Assembly (NCBI GenBank): GCA_019745195.1
Contig: JAIETL010000023.1
Location: 62,001-126,000 of the forward strand
Reading direction: 5' to 3'
From: Beijerinckiaceae bacterium
GTDB taxonomy: Bacteria > Pseudomonadota > Alphaproteobacteria > Rhizobiales > Beijerinckiaceae
DNA length: 64,000 nt
The notes under the pieces are model-generated. The model saw nothing but the letters and a program-made list of their open reading frames with translations. It made no database searches and was not told where the DNA came from. The position numbers were made by a program, and so were the translations under genes. Below, in pieces: positions 32,532 through 42,829 of this stretch (positions are counted from its first letter, which is position 1; each line of letters starts with the position of its first letter).

Positions 32532-34031
32532 TCAGATGCTGAGATCGACGCCGCCGAGCCTGAGCAGGCGGCGTGCGGGCGCGGCTTGCGCGGAGATGGC
32601 GATGTCCTCGCCGCCATCGGTGTCCTTTGGCTGGCGGGAGCGGCGCGGCGCGTCCTCGTCCTGCCGGTTCTGGCGGAAGCCGGACTGGTCGGACGGATCG
32701 CGCAGGGTGATCTCGACGCCGGCGTCGGACGGCTTCAGGCCGGCCTGCTCGAAGGCCCGCTCCAGCGTGCGCGAGTCGCGCTGCAGCATGTGCAGCGTCT
32801 CGACCCGGTCGACCACGAGCTTCGCGGTGACCTCGCCCTTGTCGGAAATCTCCAGATTGACGTCGACGCGTCCGAGTTCGGCCGGATCGAGCCGGATATC
32901 GAAACGCTTGGAGCCCGCCAGCGCCTGCAGGCCGATCTCGAGCGGCACGACATGGATCGGCGTGGCCGGCCCGCCGGACTGGGCCTGCGGCCCTGCCGCG
33001 ACGCCTTGGCCGTTGTCGGTCGAAGCGGGAACGACGATGGCGGTCTCGGGTCGCGCCGCGCGCGTCTGCGCCAGGAAGGACAGGTCGATCGGCGCCTGCG
33101 GGGCCTGTGGCGCTTCGGCCGGCTTGGCCTCAGCGGGAGCCGTCTTCGCGGCCTCGGGAGCATCCTTGGCCTTGGCGGCGGCGGCGACGATCTCGCCGAA
33201 TTTGACGTCGGGCGTCGCGTCCTGCGCAGCGCTGGCGCGTGCGGCGAATGCGATCGAAACCTCGCCGGCACGGGTGAGCCCGGGCGACAGGGTCGCCGGG
33301 GCTGACGCATTGGCGGGCTTGGGGCCTGCCGGCGTCTCCAGTGAGGTCTCATCACCCTTCGCCTCGCCCGTCGTCTCGGCAAAAGCCGGCGAGACGGCGG
33401 CGGCTGCAATCAGGATAGCGGCATCGAGCTGGGGAACGGCCTGTGAAACCGCGACAGGCGCAGGCTGAACCTCGGCCACGATGAGGGCCGTCGGATCAGG
33501 CTTGGCGGCATCCTGCGCAGGTTTATCGCCTGCGACGACGGGTTCGGCTTCGCCCTTCGCGGATGCCTCGACGGACGCGCCGTCCGTCAGCTTCGTCACC
33601 GCACCCTCGACGGCTGCCGCAAGCGCTGCGAATACGCCGATCTCCGGCTTGGCTGCCGTGACCGCAGTGGAGGCCGGGCCTGCGGCCTCGGAGCCGACCG
33701 GCTTGGCGTCGGTCGTCGGCGCGTCGGTTTTGGCGACCCTGTCGTCCTTCGTCGGCTTGCCGGTCGCGGTCGCCTCCGCCCTTTCGGGTGAAGCGGTCTC
33801 GTCGGTCCGACGCGCCTCGCCGGTCCTGCGCGCATCGTCAGGCCGCTGCGTTTCGTCAGACCGGACGCGCTGCCTGTCGTCGCTTTCGCGCCGTGCCTGC
33901 GGCTCTCGAGCCGGCTCGGGCAGCGTGAACTCTTCGCTCGGGCGACCACGATCGAACTCGGCTCGTCCGCGCCGGATCGGCGCAGGGTCGAGTGTGGCGG
34001 AGGCTAACGAGGACGACTGAACCGACATCAT
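32532..34031 (-). CDS. fliK: Flagellar hook-length control protein FliK
   Basis: About 499 aa. The first ~340 residues are low-complexity Ala/Pro/Lys/Glu (disordered ruler, with repeated APEAAKTAPAEAKP-like runs). The C-terminal FLHK domain is clear: LEIGLQALAGSKRFDIRLDPAELGRVDVNLEI, VTAKLVVDRVETLHMLQRDSRTLERAFEQAGL and GVEITLRD. It measures hook length and triggers the export specificity switch through FlhB. The two adjacent ATGs (34031/34028) are equivalent. Confidence 0.9.
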   Translation of the reverse strand: MMSVQSSSLASATLDPAPIRRGRAEFDRGRPSEEFTLPEPAREPQARRESDDRQRVRSDETQRPDDARRTGEARRTDETASPERAEATATGKPTKDDRVAKTDAPTTDAKPVGSEAAGPASTAVTAAKPEIGVFAALAAAVEGAVTKLTDGASVEASAKGEAEPVVAGDKPAQDAAKPDPTALIVAEVQPAPVAVSQAVPQLDAAILIAAAAVSPAFAETTGEAKGDETSLETPAGPKPANASAPATLSPGLTRAGEVSIAFAARASAAQDATPDVKFGEIVAAAAKAKDAPEAAKTAPAEAKPAEAPQAPQAPIDLSFLAQTRAARPETAIVVPASTDNGQGVAAGPQAQSGGPATPIHVVPLEIGLQALAGSKRFDIRLDPAELGRVDVNLEISDKGEVTAKLVVDRVETLHMLQRDSRTLERAFEQAGLKPSDAGVEITLRDPSDQSGFRQNRQDEDAPRRSRQPKDTDGGEDIAISAQAAPARRLLRLGGVDLSI

Positions 34032-34276
34032 GCAATTCCGGAACGCGGGCGAAACAAGACGGGCAAGACCGAGCCCTCACCGTGGCCAGCAAGTCCCACG
34101 CCAGCGGCAGAACGCCATGAATTCAGATGCTTGCCTGGATTTCGGCCATGCACGTACCGGCAAGATCGGCCGTTCCGGGCTGGCCCCCCCGGCAGGATTT
34201 GCCCAGCGCGCTGGCAGGCAGGCGGCAAAGCCGGTATAGAGCCGCGTCGAACAAAGCCTGCGAACCCCGCGCCGCC
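34032..34276. other. Intergenic region between fliK and mnmA
   Basis: 245 bp between divergent fliK and mnmA, expected to hold both promoters. No CtrA pair and no gene seen. Confidence 0.5.
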
Positions 34277-35461
34277 ATGACCACAGCCCTCAACTCGCTC
34301 GGCATCGCCAAGCCGCCATCGGCGACGCGCGTCGTCGCAGCGATGTCGGGCGGCGTCGATTCATCGGTGGTGGCGGCGCTGCTGAAGCGCGAGGGCTACG
34401 ACGTCGTCGGCGTGACGCTGCAGCTTTACGACCATGGCGCGGCGGTTCACCGCGCCGGGGCCTGCTGTGCCGGCCAGGACATCCATGATGCGCGCCGCGT
34501 CGCCGAGGCGATCGGCATCCCCCATTACGTGCTCGACTATGAGAGCCGCTTCCGGGACGCCGTGATCGAGCGCTTCGCCGAGAGCTATCTCGCCGGCGAG
34601 ACGCCGATCCCCTGCGTCGAATGCAACCGCACGGTGAAGTTCCGCGACCTGCTCGGCATGGCGCGGGAGCTCGGCGCGGACGCGCTGGCGACCGGGCATT
34701 ACGTCGTGAGCAAGCCGCTGGAGAACGGCCGCCGTGGCCTCTTCCGCGCCGCCGACCCCGCCCGCGACCAGAGCTATTTCCTCTATGCGACGACGCAGGG
34801 ACAGCTTGACCTGCTGCGCTTTCCGCTCGGGCATATCGAGAAGAGCGAGACGCGCGCGCTCGCGGCCGAACTCGGCCTTGCCATCGCTGACAAGCCCGAC
34901 AGCCAGGACATCTGCTTCGTGCCCAATGGTCGCTATGCCGATGTGATCGAGAAGCTGAAGCCCGGCGCCTCGCGGCCAGGCGAGATCGTCCATCTCGACG
35001 GCCGCGTGCTCGGCCGGCATGACGGCGTGCTGCGCTACACCGTCGGCCAGCGCAAGGGGCTGGGCGTCAGCACGCCCGAGCCGCTCTATGTGCTGCGCCT
35101 CGACGCCGACCTGGCCCGCGTCATCGTCGGTCCGCGCGAGGCGCTCGCCGTCCGCGAGGTCAGGCTTCGCGACGTCAACTGGCTCGGCGATATCGCGCTC
35201 GCAGCGCTGCCGGAGGCCGGGCTCGACGTAGCGGTGCGGGTGCGCTCGACGCGGGCTCCGCGCGAGGCCAGGCTTTTCCGCGACCCCGAGGGCCTGCGCA
35301 TCGAGCTTGCCGGCGATGAGGAGGGCGTCTCGCCCGGCCAGGCCTGCGTGATCTATGCCGATACGACGGCAGGCGCGCGCGTGCTCGGCGGCGGCACCAT
35401 CCTGCGCCCGGCGTTGCGGACCCTCGCTGTTGGGGCCGAGCCGGCTTTCGCTTCCCTCTAG
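34277..35461 (+). CDS. mnmA: tRNA-specific 2-thiouridylase MnmA
   Basis: 394 aa from ATG 34277 (an upstream in-frame extension to 34127 is not family-like). The N-type ATP pyrophosphatase loop is [18 protein letters not shown], the catalytic Cys is in [16 protein letters not shown] (about residue 118), the second Cys in [15 protein letters not shown], with GHY between and AGVRVLGGG-like [12 protein letters not shown] at the end. It makes s2U34 in tRNA Lys, Glu and Gln using a persulfide relay. It lies 29 bp before a methyltransferase gene and not far from a tRNA gene. Confidence 0.95.
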   Translation: MTTALNSLGIAKPPSATRVVAAMSGGVDSSVVAALLKREGYDVVGVTLQLYDHGAAVHRAGACCAGQDIHDARRVAEAIGIPHYVLDYESRFRDAVIERFAESYLAGETPIPCVECNRTVKFRDLLGMARELGADALATGHYVVSKPLENGRRGLFRAADPARDQSYFLYATTQGQLDLLRFPLGHIEKSETRALAAELGLAIADKPDSQDICFVPNGRYADVIEKLKPGASRPGEIVHLDGRVLGRHDGVLRYTVGQRKGLGVSTPEPLYVLRLDADLARVIVGPREALAVREVRLRDVNWLGDIALAALPEAGLDVAVRVRSTRAPREARLFRDPEGLRIELAGDEEGVSPGQACVIYADTTAGARVLGGGTILRPALRTLAVGAEPAFASL

Positions 35462-35490
35462 ACGCAACGCGCAGAGTCCGAGAACCCCCA

Positions 35491-36126
35491 ATGCCGGTCA
35501 CCTATGATCTCGACGGCCAGAAGCGCGTCTATGCGACCTGGGCGAAATTCTACGACCGGATCTATCAGGGGCTGCTGTCGCGGCCGCAGCGCGAGGCGGT
35601 CGCCGCGGCTTGCGCCTGCGGCGACGACATCCTCGAGATCGGCGTCGGGACCGGGCTGACCCTGCCCTATTTCACGGCCGGAACCCGCGTGCTCGGGGCC
35701 GACCTCTCGCTCGACATGCTCAAGGTCGCCAGCCGCAAGGTCGTCGCGCAGGGCTTGAGCCATGTGCGCGGCCTGATGGTGATGGACGCCTGCCGGCTCG
35801 GCTTCGAGGCCGAACGCTTCGATGCGGTGACCGCGCAGTTCGTGATCACGCTGGTGCCGGACCCCGAGCAGGCGCTGGCCGAGATGGACCGCGTGCTGAA
35901 ACCCGGCGGCGAGATCGTCATCTCCAGCCGCCTCGTCGACGATGGCGGCATGCTCGCCCCGTTCTGGGCGTCCGTCGCGCCGCTCGCCAAGGCGGTCGGC
36001 TGGAGTTCGGACTTCAAGGTCTCGCGGCTGACTGGCTGGGCCACGAAGACGGGCCGCTACGAAACGGTCCATGTCGGGCGCGGCTATTTCAAGGTGGTGC
36101 GGCTGAAGAAGCTCAGCTCCGCCTGA
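35491..36126 (+). CDS. PmtA-like phospholipid N-methyltransferase
   Basis: 211 aa class I SAM methyltransferase. Motif I is DILEIGVGTGLTLPYF (near residue 47), motif II LGADLSLDMLKVASRK, motif IV GFEAERFDAVTAQFVITLVPDP, motif V EMDRVLKPGGEIVISSRL. The N-terminus YDLDGQKRVYATWAKFYDRIYQ is that of the Rhodobacter/Agrobacterium phosphatidylethanolamine N-methyltransferase group, which makes phosphatidylcholine. A ubiquinone-type methyltransferase is a second possibility. It is last before the tRNA promoter. Confidence 0.8.
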   Translation: MPVTYDLDGQKRVYATWAKFYDRIYQGLLSRPQREAVAAACACGDDILEIGVGTGLTLPYFTAGTRVLGADLSLDMLKVASRKVVAQGLSHVRGLMVMDACRLGFEAERFDAVTAQFVITLVPDPEQALAEMDRVLKPGGEIVISSRLVDDGGMLAPFWASVAPLAKAVGWSSDFKVSRLTGWATKTGRYETVHVGRGYFKVVRLKKLSSA

Positions 36127-36153
36127 CGGAGCGCACCGCGGGCAACGCCAAGG

Positions 36154-36184
36154 CTTGACGAGCAAGCACCCTGCCCCCTATACC
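36154..36184 (+). promoter_or_regulatory. Promoter of tRNA-Met
   Basis: CTTGAC (36154-36159) and CTATAC (36178-36183), 18 bp apart, match the alphaproteobacterial CTTGAC-N17-CTATAT consensus. It would start transcription about 40 bp before the tRNA. Confidence 0.75.
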
Positions 36185-36229
36185 GCGCGCTCACGACGGA
36201 ACGCCGTTCTGCGGCGCTCCAGTTGGTGG

Positions 36230-36306
36230 GGCGGGGTAGCTCAGTTGGTTAGAGCAGCGGAATCATAATCCGCGTGTCGGGGGTTCAAATCCCTCTCCCG
36301 CTACCA
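36230..36306 (+). tRNA. tRNA-Met (anticodon CAT)
   Basis: 77 nt with CCA encoded. Acceptor GGCGGGG pairs with TCCCGCT (two G-U), D-stem GCTC/GAGC, anticodon stem GCGGA/TCCGC with loop ATCATAA giving anticodon CAT, T-loop TTCAAAT. It reads as elongator Met. A CAT anticodon could also be the Ile2 (lysidine) type, which I judge less likely from the body. An IS5-family remnant begins about 210 bp downstream. Confidence 0.93.
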
Positions 36307-36314
36307 GCCATCCT

Positions 36315-36338
36315 CTTGAACATCCGATCATGTTCAAG
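36315..36338. other. Perfect 9-bp inverted repeat just downstream of tRNA-Met
   Basis: CTTGAACAT-CCGATC-ATGTTCAAG, 8 bp after the CCA end. It can form a hairpin but lacks a T-run on the forward strand. It could end the tRNA transcript or be part of an integration site. The remaining ~180 bp before the IS remnant hold nothing I recognise. Confidence 0.5.
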
Positions 36339-36518
36339 AAACCGGAAACAGCAAATTTTCTGAAGCAGTCCGCATCGAGTGGATGTGAGACATCTCACTC
36401 AATTCTCTCGCTTCGAGGCGGCTTATGGGCCGCTCGTCACCTCTGTCCCACCGGGGCGGCGGCCGCTGCCAGCTTCAATGCGACTGAGCTCGTGTGGGCT
36501 CGGGTTACCAAGCCGCTC

Positions 36519-37447
36519 AGAACCCGATTGAAAAGGAGCTGAGTGGTATCGACAGGTTGTGATTCCCGTTTGATGTTGGATCAACTGGGGTATCCGATAG
36601 TCTGGACCGATATCGCTCGCGCCGAGCATAATCGTGATCGCCTGCGTTTTCCAACCGATCTGACCGACCGTGAATGGGCTGTCGTCGCGCAGTTGATCCC
36701 TCGCCGCGACCGGGCAGGCGGCCTCGCACGACGGACATGCGCGATGTCACGAAGGCGATCCTGTTCATCGCGTCGAGCGGTTGCGCGTGGCGGGTTTTCG
36801 CCGGTCTCCACCGTGCGCGGCTGTTTCTCTACGCCTTGCGCGACAGCGGCCTGCTGGCGACGATGAACGAGCGTCCGGTGATGGCGGCGCGCGAGATCGT
36901 GGGCAGGCAGGCCCAGCCCATCGCCGGCATCATCGACAGCCATCCTTCGGGAAGCTCAGGATGAGGGCTTCAAGACCACAGACAGTGGCGGGATTTGCGG
37001 CTATGACGCGGGCAGGAAGTTCATAGGACGCAAGCGCCATATCGTCACCGACACGCTGGGCTTCCTCGTCGACGTGCCGGTCCACCGGGCCGACATTCAG
37101 GATCGCGACGACGCGCCCGACCTGCTCAGGGCGATCCGGCTCCGCAATCCCTGGCTGCGCCACGTTTTCGCCGATGGCAGCTATGTCGGCGACAGGCTCC
37201 AGCACCCCATGCCCGCTGAACCATCGAGATCGTCAAGCGCTCCCACGCGGCCAAGCGCTTCGTCATGCTACCTCGACGCTGGGTGGTCGAGCGAGCCTTG
37301 GCGTGGCTCGGGCGCTGCCGCCTCGCGAAGGACCGGGAGAAATCCACCGACAACGCAATCGCCTTCGCCCTCCTCGCCAGCATCCGCATGCTCACGCGCG
37401 GAATCGCGAGGCACTGCCAACACGCGCACAATTTTGAATCAGGCTCT
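36519..37447 (+). mobile_element. Decayed IS5-family insertion sequence
   Basis: Terminal inverted repeats AGAACCCGATTGAAAA at the left end (36519) and the complement of TTTTGAATCAGGCTCT at the right (37447) match at 13 of 16 bases, giving an element of 929 bp, a normal IS5/IS427-group size. Inside is a transposase broken in several frames (next entry). No clear target duplication is visible. It marks the left edge of the accessory region beginning at tRNA-Met. Confidence 0.85.
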
Positions 37448-37450
37448 TGA
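36573..37450 (+). pseudogene. IS5-family transposase, multiple frameshifts
   Basis: Pieces in successive frames give a full DDE transposase: RFPTDLTDREWAVVAQLIP, then GRRPRTTDMRDVTKAILFI and GCAWR, then RDSGLLATMNERP and PIAGIIDS (first Asp), then TTDSGGICGYDAGRKFIGRK, TDTLGFLVDVPVHRADIQDR (second Asp), HVFADGSYVG, and finally [20 protein letters not shown] with the catalytic Glu in VVER. At least three frameshifts and a premature stop separate the pieces, so it is not functional. Confidence 0.85.
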
Positions 37451-37505
37451 AGACCTGCGCCCCATGGCCCTCCCTGCGACGGCGCAGTCGGTCAGCGCCC
37501 CATGT

Positions 37506-39239
37506 TCACGTCACCCGATCGACAGGATCGTTCCGGCCACGGCTTTGCCAATCCCGGCCGGGCACCGAGGCCAGCAGCATACGGGTGTATTCGTGTTGGG
37601 GATCGGCAAAGATCGCTGCGGTTGAACCTTGCTCGACGATACGCCCGCCTTTCAGCACGACGATCTGCTCGCACACATGCGCCGCGACGCGCAGATCATG
37701 GGTGATGAAGAGCATGGTGAGGCCCAGCCGGCGTCGGAGATCGTCGAGCAGATCGAGGACCTGCTTCTGGACCGAGACGTCGAGCGCGGAAACCGGTTCA
37801 TCGGCGATCAGGATATCGGGCTTCACGGCGAGCGCCCGGGCGATGCCGATCCGCTGACGCTGGCCGCCGGAGAATTCGTGCGGAAAGCGTTCGGCCGCCT
37901 TTGCCTCGAGCCCGACCAGTTTGAGCAGGTCATGCGCCTGCGCCATCGCCGCAGCCGGAGTCTCGCCCTGAAGAACCGCGCCGCGCGCGATGATGTCGCC
38001 GACCCTGGTGCGGGGATTGAGCGAAGCGAACGGATCCTGGAACACCATCTGGATGCGGGAGCGAAGCGGACGCCAGCCGCTGCGGCTCAACCCGACGATC
38101 TGGTCGCCAGCAATGAGCGCCGACCCGGCATCCGCCGCTTCGAGGCCGATCAGGCAGCGCGCCAGAGTGGACTTGCCCGATCCCGATTCGCCGACCAGCG
38201 CGACCGCGCTGCCGCGCATGATGTCGAGATCGACATGGTCGACCGCCTTGACCGCGCCACGTCCGCCTTTTCCGATGGCTGGAACCAGCCGCGCCAGCCA
38301 TGCCGGCCCGGCGCTGGGGCGACCATAGGTCTTCTCCAGGCCTCGCACCGTTAGGATCGGTTCGGCAGTCGATCCCGCAGGCGCATCCGGATGCCGCCGG
38401 GGCACAAGACTTGGAACGGCGTCGATCAGGGCGCGCGTATAAGGGTGTTGCGGGTTCGTCAGCACATCGCCGACCGCCCCGTATTCGACAAGCTCGCCAG
38501 AGCGCATCACGGCCACGCGATCGGCGATCTCGGCCACCACGCCAAAGTTATGGGTGATGAACAGCAAAGCGGTGCCATGCCGCTGCTGCAGTTCCTTCAG
38601 GAGCGTAAGAACCTGAGCCTCGGTCGTGACATCCAGCGCCGTGGTCGGCTCGTCGGCGATGATCAGTCTCGGTTCGAGCACGAGGCTCATGGCGATCATC
38701 ACGCGCTGGCGCTGGCCGCCGGACAGTTCATGCGGGTAGGCCCCGACGATGAAGTCCGGGTTGGGGAGGCGGACATCCTCGAACGTCGCCACGACCCGCC
38801 GGCGCCTTTCGGCCTTGCCCCAATCGGTATGGACCTCGAGAATTTCCTCGATCTGGCGACCGATCGTCATCAGCGGATTGAGCGACACCATAGGTTCCTG
38901 GAACACCATGGCGATCCGGCCGCCGCGGATCTGCCGCATGCGCCGGTCATCGGCCAGCGCCAGATCCTCGCCATCGAGCAGGACCTGTCCGTTGACGATG
39001 CGCAGATGCGGTTCCGGCAACAGCCGCAGGATCGAGCGCGCCATGACGGACTTGCCGGAGCCGGATTCGCCGACGACGCAGAGCGTCTCGCCCCTGCCGA
39101 CGGTCAACGAAACCGCGTTCACGGCCAGACGCCTGTCGGCCCAGGCCGGCAGTGCGACGGAGAGGTCGCGGATCTGCAGGACTGGGTCGGCGGGGCCGGC
39201 GGGCGCAGGTCCGGTCATGGCGCGAGGCAGCTCGGTCAT
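37506..39239 (-). CDS. Peptide/nickel-type ABC transporter ATPase, DppD-DppF fusion
   Basis: 577 aa containing two complete ABC cassettes. First: Walker [17 protein letters not shown], signature [15 protein letters not shown], Walker [14 protein letters not shown]. Second: [16 protein letters not shown], signature [15 protein letters not shown], Walker [14 protein letters not shown]. This is the GsiA-like arrangement that replaces separate DppD and DppF. ATG 39239 overlaps the permease stop (ATGA); the open frame continues to 39968 but is antisense to that permease. It energises import of peptides or similar solutes. Confidence 0.9.
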   Translation of the reverse strand: MTELPRAMTGPAPAGPADPVLQIRDLSVALPAWADRRLAVNAVSLTVGRGETLCVVGESGSGKSVMARSILRLLPEPHLRIVNGQVLLDGEDLALADDRRMRQIRGGRIAMVFQEPMVSLNPLMTIGRQIEEILEVHTDWGKAERRRRVVATFEDVRLPNPDFIVGAYPHELSGGQRQRVMIAMSLVLEPRLIIADEPTTALDVTTEAQVLTLLKELQQRHGTALLFITHNFGVVAEIADRVAVMRSGELVEYGAVGDVLTNPQHPYTRALIDAVPSLVPRRHPDAPAGSTAEPILTVRGLEKTYGRPSAGPAWLARLVPAIGKGGRGAVKAVDHVDLDIMRGSAVALVGESGSGKSTLARCLIGLEAADAGSALIAGDQIVGLSRSGWRPLRSRIQMVFQDPFASLNPRTRVGDIIARGAVLQGETPAAAMAQAHDLLKLVGLEAKAAERFPHEFSGGQRQRIGIARALAVKPDILIADEPVSALDVSVQKQVLDLLDDLRRRLGLTMLFITHDLRVAAHVCEQIVVLKGGRIVEQGSTAAIFADPQHEYTRMLLASVPGRDWQSRGRNDPVDRVT

Positions 39240-40066
39240 GGCGTGCGCAGCCTGGGATTCAGCGCGTCGTTCAGCCCTTCCCCGACGAGGTTGATGCTGA
39301 GGACGGTCAGAAGGATCGCGATCCCCGGCGTGGCGACGAGCCACCAGGCATCGCGCAGGAAGCTGCGGCCTGCACCGATCATGAAGCCCCAGCTCATGAA
39401 GTTCGGTGCGCCGAGGCCGAGAAATGACAGCGCCGATTCCGTCAGGATCGCCGTGGCGACCAGCAGCGAGCCCGTCACGATCAGCGGCGACAGGGCATTG
39501 GGCAGGATCTGGCGAAACAGGATGACGAAATCCTCCTCCCCCAGCGTGACCGCGGCCTGGACGAACTCCCGCGAGCGCAGCGACATGACCTCGCCCCGCA
39601 CGATGCGTGCGATCGGCGGCCAGCTTACGGTCGCGATGGCGATCACCACGCTGGTCGCGGACGGGGACAGGACCGCGACGAGCAGAATGGCGAAGATGAA
39701 GGATGGAATGGTCTGGAAGAACTCGGTCACGCGCATCAGGACATTGTCGGTGCGTCCGCCGTAGAATCCGGACACCGCGCCGACCAGCCCCCCGAAAGCG
39801 ACCGCCCCCAATGTCGCGATGACCGCGATCAGCAGCGTGGTGCGCGCGCCGTGCACAAGACCCGACCAGACGCTTCGCCCCAGCGAATCCGTGCCGAAGG
39901 CGAAACCGTCCAGCGGCCGCACGAAAGGCTGCCCCGAAATCGCGAAGGGATCGAGCGGGGCGATCCACGGCGCCGCCAACGCTCCGACTATGACGAGGGC
40001 GAGCCAGATCAGCCCGATCAGGACGCGCGCATTGCCGACGAAGCGGATCCAGAAGGGCTTCGTCAT
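39236..40066 (-). CDS. ABC transporter permease, DppC-type
   Basis: 276 aa, six membrane helices. The N-terminus is short, VGNARVLIGLIWLALVIVGALAAPWIAPLDPF, followed by the typical periplasmic GTDSLGRSVWSGLVHGARTTLLIAV. The EAA loop reads YVQAAVTLGEEDFVILFRQILPNALSPL-like (here FVQAAVTLGEEDFV). It pairs with the DppB-like protein upstream (4-bp overlap). Confidence 0.9.
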   Translation of the reverse strand: MTKPFWIRFVGNARVLIGLIWLALVIVGALAAPWIAPLDPFAISGQPFVRPLDGFAFGTDSLGRSVWSGLVHGARTTLLIAVIATLGAVAFGGLVGAVSGFYGGRTDNVLMRVTEFFQTIPSFIFAILLVAVLSPSATSVVIAIATVSWPPIARIVRGEVMSLRSREFVQAAVTLGEEDFVILFRQILPNALSPLIVTGSLLVATAILTESALSFLGLGAPNFMSWGFMIGAGRSFLRDAWWLVATPGIAILLTVLSINLVGEGLNDALNPRLRTP

Positions 40067-41055
40067 GTGCTGCTACCCACCCGGATGCGTGGATCGAGGA
40101 GAACGTAGATCACATCGACAACGATGTTCACGATCACGACGAGGCATGCCGAGAGAAAGAAGATTCCCAGCAGCAGATTGAAATCGCGCGCGAACAGCGA
40201 CTGGAAGGCGAGCTGGCCGAGCCCCGGCCAGGCGAAGACGGTTTCGACGACGACCGAACCGCCGAGCAGCGCGCCGACCTGCACGCCCGCCATCGTCACG
40301 ACCGGCAGGAGCGCATTGCGCAAGACGTGGCGCATCGTGATGGCGCGCTCCGTCAGCCCCTTGGCGCGCGCGGTGGTCGCGTATTCGGCGCCCCGCTGCT
40401 CGAGCACGGTGGCCCGCATCAGCCGGGTGTAGAGGGCGAGATAGAACAGCGACAGCGTGATGGTCGGGAGCACGAGGTGATGGGCGATATCGACGACCCG
40501 CGCCCAGCCTTCATGAAAGGCGACGACATCCTCCATGCCGGAGGTCGGAAACCAGTCGAGGCGAATGGAGAAGACCAGGATCAGCATCAGGCCGACCCAG
40601 AAGAGCGGCGTCGCATAGGCGATGACGGCGGCGACGGAGATGAGGTGATCGCGCCATGTGCGAACGCCGATTGCGGCGACCACGCCGAGGAGGACGCCGC
40701 CGCCGACGGAGATAACGAGCGTCGCCCCCATCAGGAGCAGGGTCGGCCAGAGCCGGTCGAGGATCAGCCCCAGCACGGGCGAGTTGTTGCGAAACGAAAA
40801 GCCGAGATCGAGAAACAGGATGTTTTTCAGGTACAGCCCGAGCTGGACCAGCACCGGCTTGTCCAGGCCGAAACGGGCCCGGAGCTGCTCGATGTACTCG
40901 GCCGGGGCGCCTCCGGCCTCGCCCGCCAGAACCGTCGCGGCATCGCCCGGCGCCAGTTGCAGCAGCAGGAAGTTGAGCACGACGACGCCGAGGACGACCG
41001 GGACCGCCTGAAGCAATCGCGTCAGGATGAACCGGACCAGTCGCATGCCTCGCAT
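40063..41055 (-). CDS. ABC transporter permease, DppB-type
   Basis: 330 aa. The first helix is FILTRLLQAVPVVLGVVVLNFLLLQLAPGD, with the PGD motif of DppB/OppB. The EAA segment is YATTARAKGLTERAITMRHVLRNALLPVV, followed by the last helices (FFLSACLVVIVNIVVDVIYVLLDPRIR). ATG 41055 has GGAG 9 nt upstream. It lies 60 bp after the binding-protein gene. Confidence 0.9.
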   Translation of the reverse strand: MRGMRLVRFILTRLLQAVPVVLGVVVLNFLLLQLAPGDAATVLAGEAGGAPAEYIEQLRARFGLDKPVLVQLGLYLKNILFLDLGFSFRNNSPVLGLILDRLWPTLLLMGATLVISVGGGVLLGVVAAIGVRTWRDHLISVAAVIAYATPLFWVGLMLILVFSIRLDWFPTSGMEDVVAFHEGWARVVDIAHHLVLPTITLSLFYLALYTRLMRATVLEQRGAEYATTARAKGLTERAITMRHVLRNALLPVVTMAGVQVGALLGGSVVVETVFAWPGLGQLAFQSLFARDFNLLLGIFFLSACLVVIVNIVVDVIYVLLDPRIRVGSST

Positions 41056-41115
41056 GTCGAGCGTCTCCTGCAGGCCGGTTGTGCCTCGACGGGCACCAAC
41101 CGGCGTTCCGGTCGC

Positions 41116-42714
41116 CTATTCGCGCCAGGCGCGGTCGAATGAGGAGAAGAGCCCGAGCGGACTGACGATGACGTCTCGGTAGCGCTTGTCGAGCACCGTC
41201 GCGAAGCTGATCTCATGCGTCCAGGCCAGCGGAGCCGCAGCGACCACGATCTTCTGGACTTCGGCATAAAGCTCCGCCCGCTTCTTCGGATCGGGTTCGA
41301 TCGTTGCGCGGTCCATCAGATCGTCGGCGCGCGGGTCGCTCCAGCGCACGCCGTTGACGAAGACGGTGCCAGGCCGGATGAACCGCGAATGGAACGCCCG
41401 GTGGACGCCCAGCACAGGGTCGGCCAGATTGAACAGGTGGTTGGACGACACTTCGTAGTCGTAGTCGGTATAGATGCGCTTCAGCCACGTCGCGACATCC
41501 TCGTAGCGGAGGTTCGCCTTGATGCCGATTTTGGCCAGCGCCTGCTGGGTGTACTCGCCGAAACGCCGCCATTCCTCGCCATAGGGCGTGATGTCATGCG
41601 TAATTTCGAAGCGAACGCCGTCCGCCTTGCGCGGGAGGCCGGCCTCATCGAGGAGCCTGTTGGCCCGGTCGATCCCATCCGCCACGTTGTAGTTGGTCAC
41701 GTCGGCGCTGTAGAGCCCAGTGGGCGCGAAGTTCGAGCTGATCGGGCCGTTGGTCGGCTTGCCGAACCCGAACCAGATATTGTCGATCACGAATTTGCGG
41801 TCGATCGCATACGAGATCGCCTGCCGGACCTTGACGTTGTCGAACGGCGCCTTCCGGGTGTTGAACATCAGTTCGACGACCGGCGAGAGCATCTCGTAGC
41901 CCTTGGTCTCGATCTGGATGTTGGGAAGCTTCTCAAGCTTCTTGACATCGTTGTAGGGCACCGCGCCGAAGCCCGCGATATGAGCTTCGCCCTTCTCCAG
42001 CGCGGCGGCCCGTGTGCCGGTGTCGCCGATGAACCGCACGACGACGCGATCGAGGTAAGGCCGACCCGGCTTCCAGTAGTCGGCATTGCGATCCAGCCGG
42101 ACGAACTCGCCCCTGCGCCATTCGGTGAATTTGAAGGGGCCGGTCCCGACCGGCGTGTTGGCGTTCTGGTGGCTGCGGATGTCGCCCTGTCCGAAGACGT
42201 GCTTGGGCAGCATCGGCGACTCGTAGCCGGAGAGCGCCGCCATCATGTAGGGCGCCGGCCGGTTCAGACGGAACACCGCCGTCTGTGGGTCAGGCGTCTC
42301 GACCGCCGTGACTTCCGAGAACGTGTTGATGCCGCGCGGATGGACCTTCTTCAGCACCTCCATGACGGTGAACTGGACATCGGCGCTGCTGAACGGCTTC
42401 CCGTCATGGAATTTGACGCCCGGCCGAAGCCGGAAGGTCACCGTCTTGCCGTCATCGGATATCGTCCAGGCCTCGGCCAGGCTGGGCAGAGGCTTCAGGT
42501 CGAAGTCGTATTCGAGAAGCCCGTCATAGATCTTGGAGGCGACCTGGCCGACCGGGTTGGCGGTCGAGATGTAGGAGCCGAGTGTGGGGGGCTCCGGCTG
42601 GGTGATCTGAACGAGCGTGCCGCCGCGCTTCTGCGCGACAGCAGGCGCGGCGGCGAGTCCTGCAACAGCCGATCCCAAACCAGCCGCGAGAGCCAGACAT
42701 CTGACAAGGCGCAT
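41116..42714 (-). CDS. ABC transporter substrate-binding protein, SBP family 5
   Basis: 532 aa from ATG 42714 with GGGAGG 6 nt before it. The signal peptide MRLVRCLALAAGLGSAVAGL ends after VAQ (residue ~28). SBP_bac_5 landmarks: KIYDGLLEYDFDLKPLPSLAEAW, VTFRLRPGVKFHDGKPFSSADV, YESPMLPKHVF, GTGPFKFTEWRRGEFVRLDRNADYW, FNTRKAPFDNVKVRQAISYAIDR. It binds peptides or other organic solutes. It is the first gene of the transporter operon and is divergent from a LysR regulator. Confidence 0.9.
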   Translation of the reverse strand: MRLVRCLALAAGLGSAVAGLAAAPAVAQKRGGTLVQITQPEPPTLGSYISTANPVGQVASKIYDGLLEYDFDLKPLPSLAEAWTISDDGKTVTFRLRPGVKFHDGKPFSSADVQFTVMEVLKKVHPRGINTFSEVTAVETPDPQTAVFRLNRPAPYMMAALSGYESPMLPKHVFGQGDIRSHQNANTPVGTGPFKFTEWRRGEFVRLDRNADYWKPGRPYLDRVVVRFIGDTGTRAAALEKGEAHIAGFGAVPYNDVKKLEKLPNIQIETKGYEMLSPVVELMFNTRKAPFDNVKVRQAISYAIDRKFVIDNIWFGFGKPTNGPISSNFAPTGLYSADVTNYNVADGIDRANRLLDEAGLPRKADGVRFEITHDITPYGEEWRRFGEYTQQALAKIGIKANLRYEDVATWLKRIYTDYDYEVSSNHLFNLADPVLGVHRAFHSRFIRPGTVFVNGVRWSDPRADDLMDRATIEPDPKKRAELYAEVQKIVVAAAPLAWTHEISFATVLDKRYRDVIVSPLGLFSSFDRAWRE

Positions 42715-42829
42715 CGCAAACCTCCCAGTGAAACCGAACGCCCCTGCAAACAACGGGACAGATATCCTGGGACTGAAAACTAGCGACCTGCGTGCGGCCG
42801 CTGCCATTGCTCATTTTCGATACATTATG

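Noticed and set aside
39240-39968. N-terminal extension of the fused ABC ATPase
   Set aside because: The extension is antisense to the DppC-type permease and has no ABC features; the ATG at 39239 overlaps the permease stop, a normal operon start.
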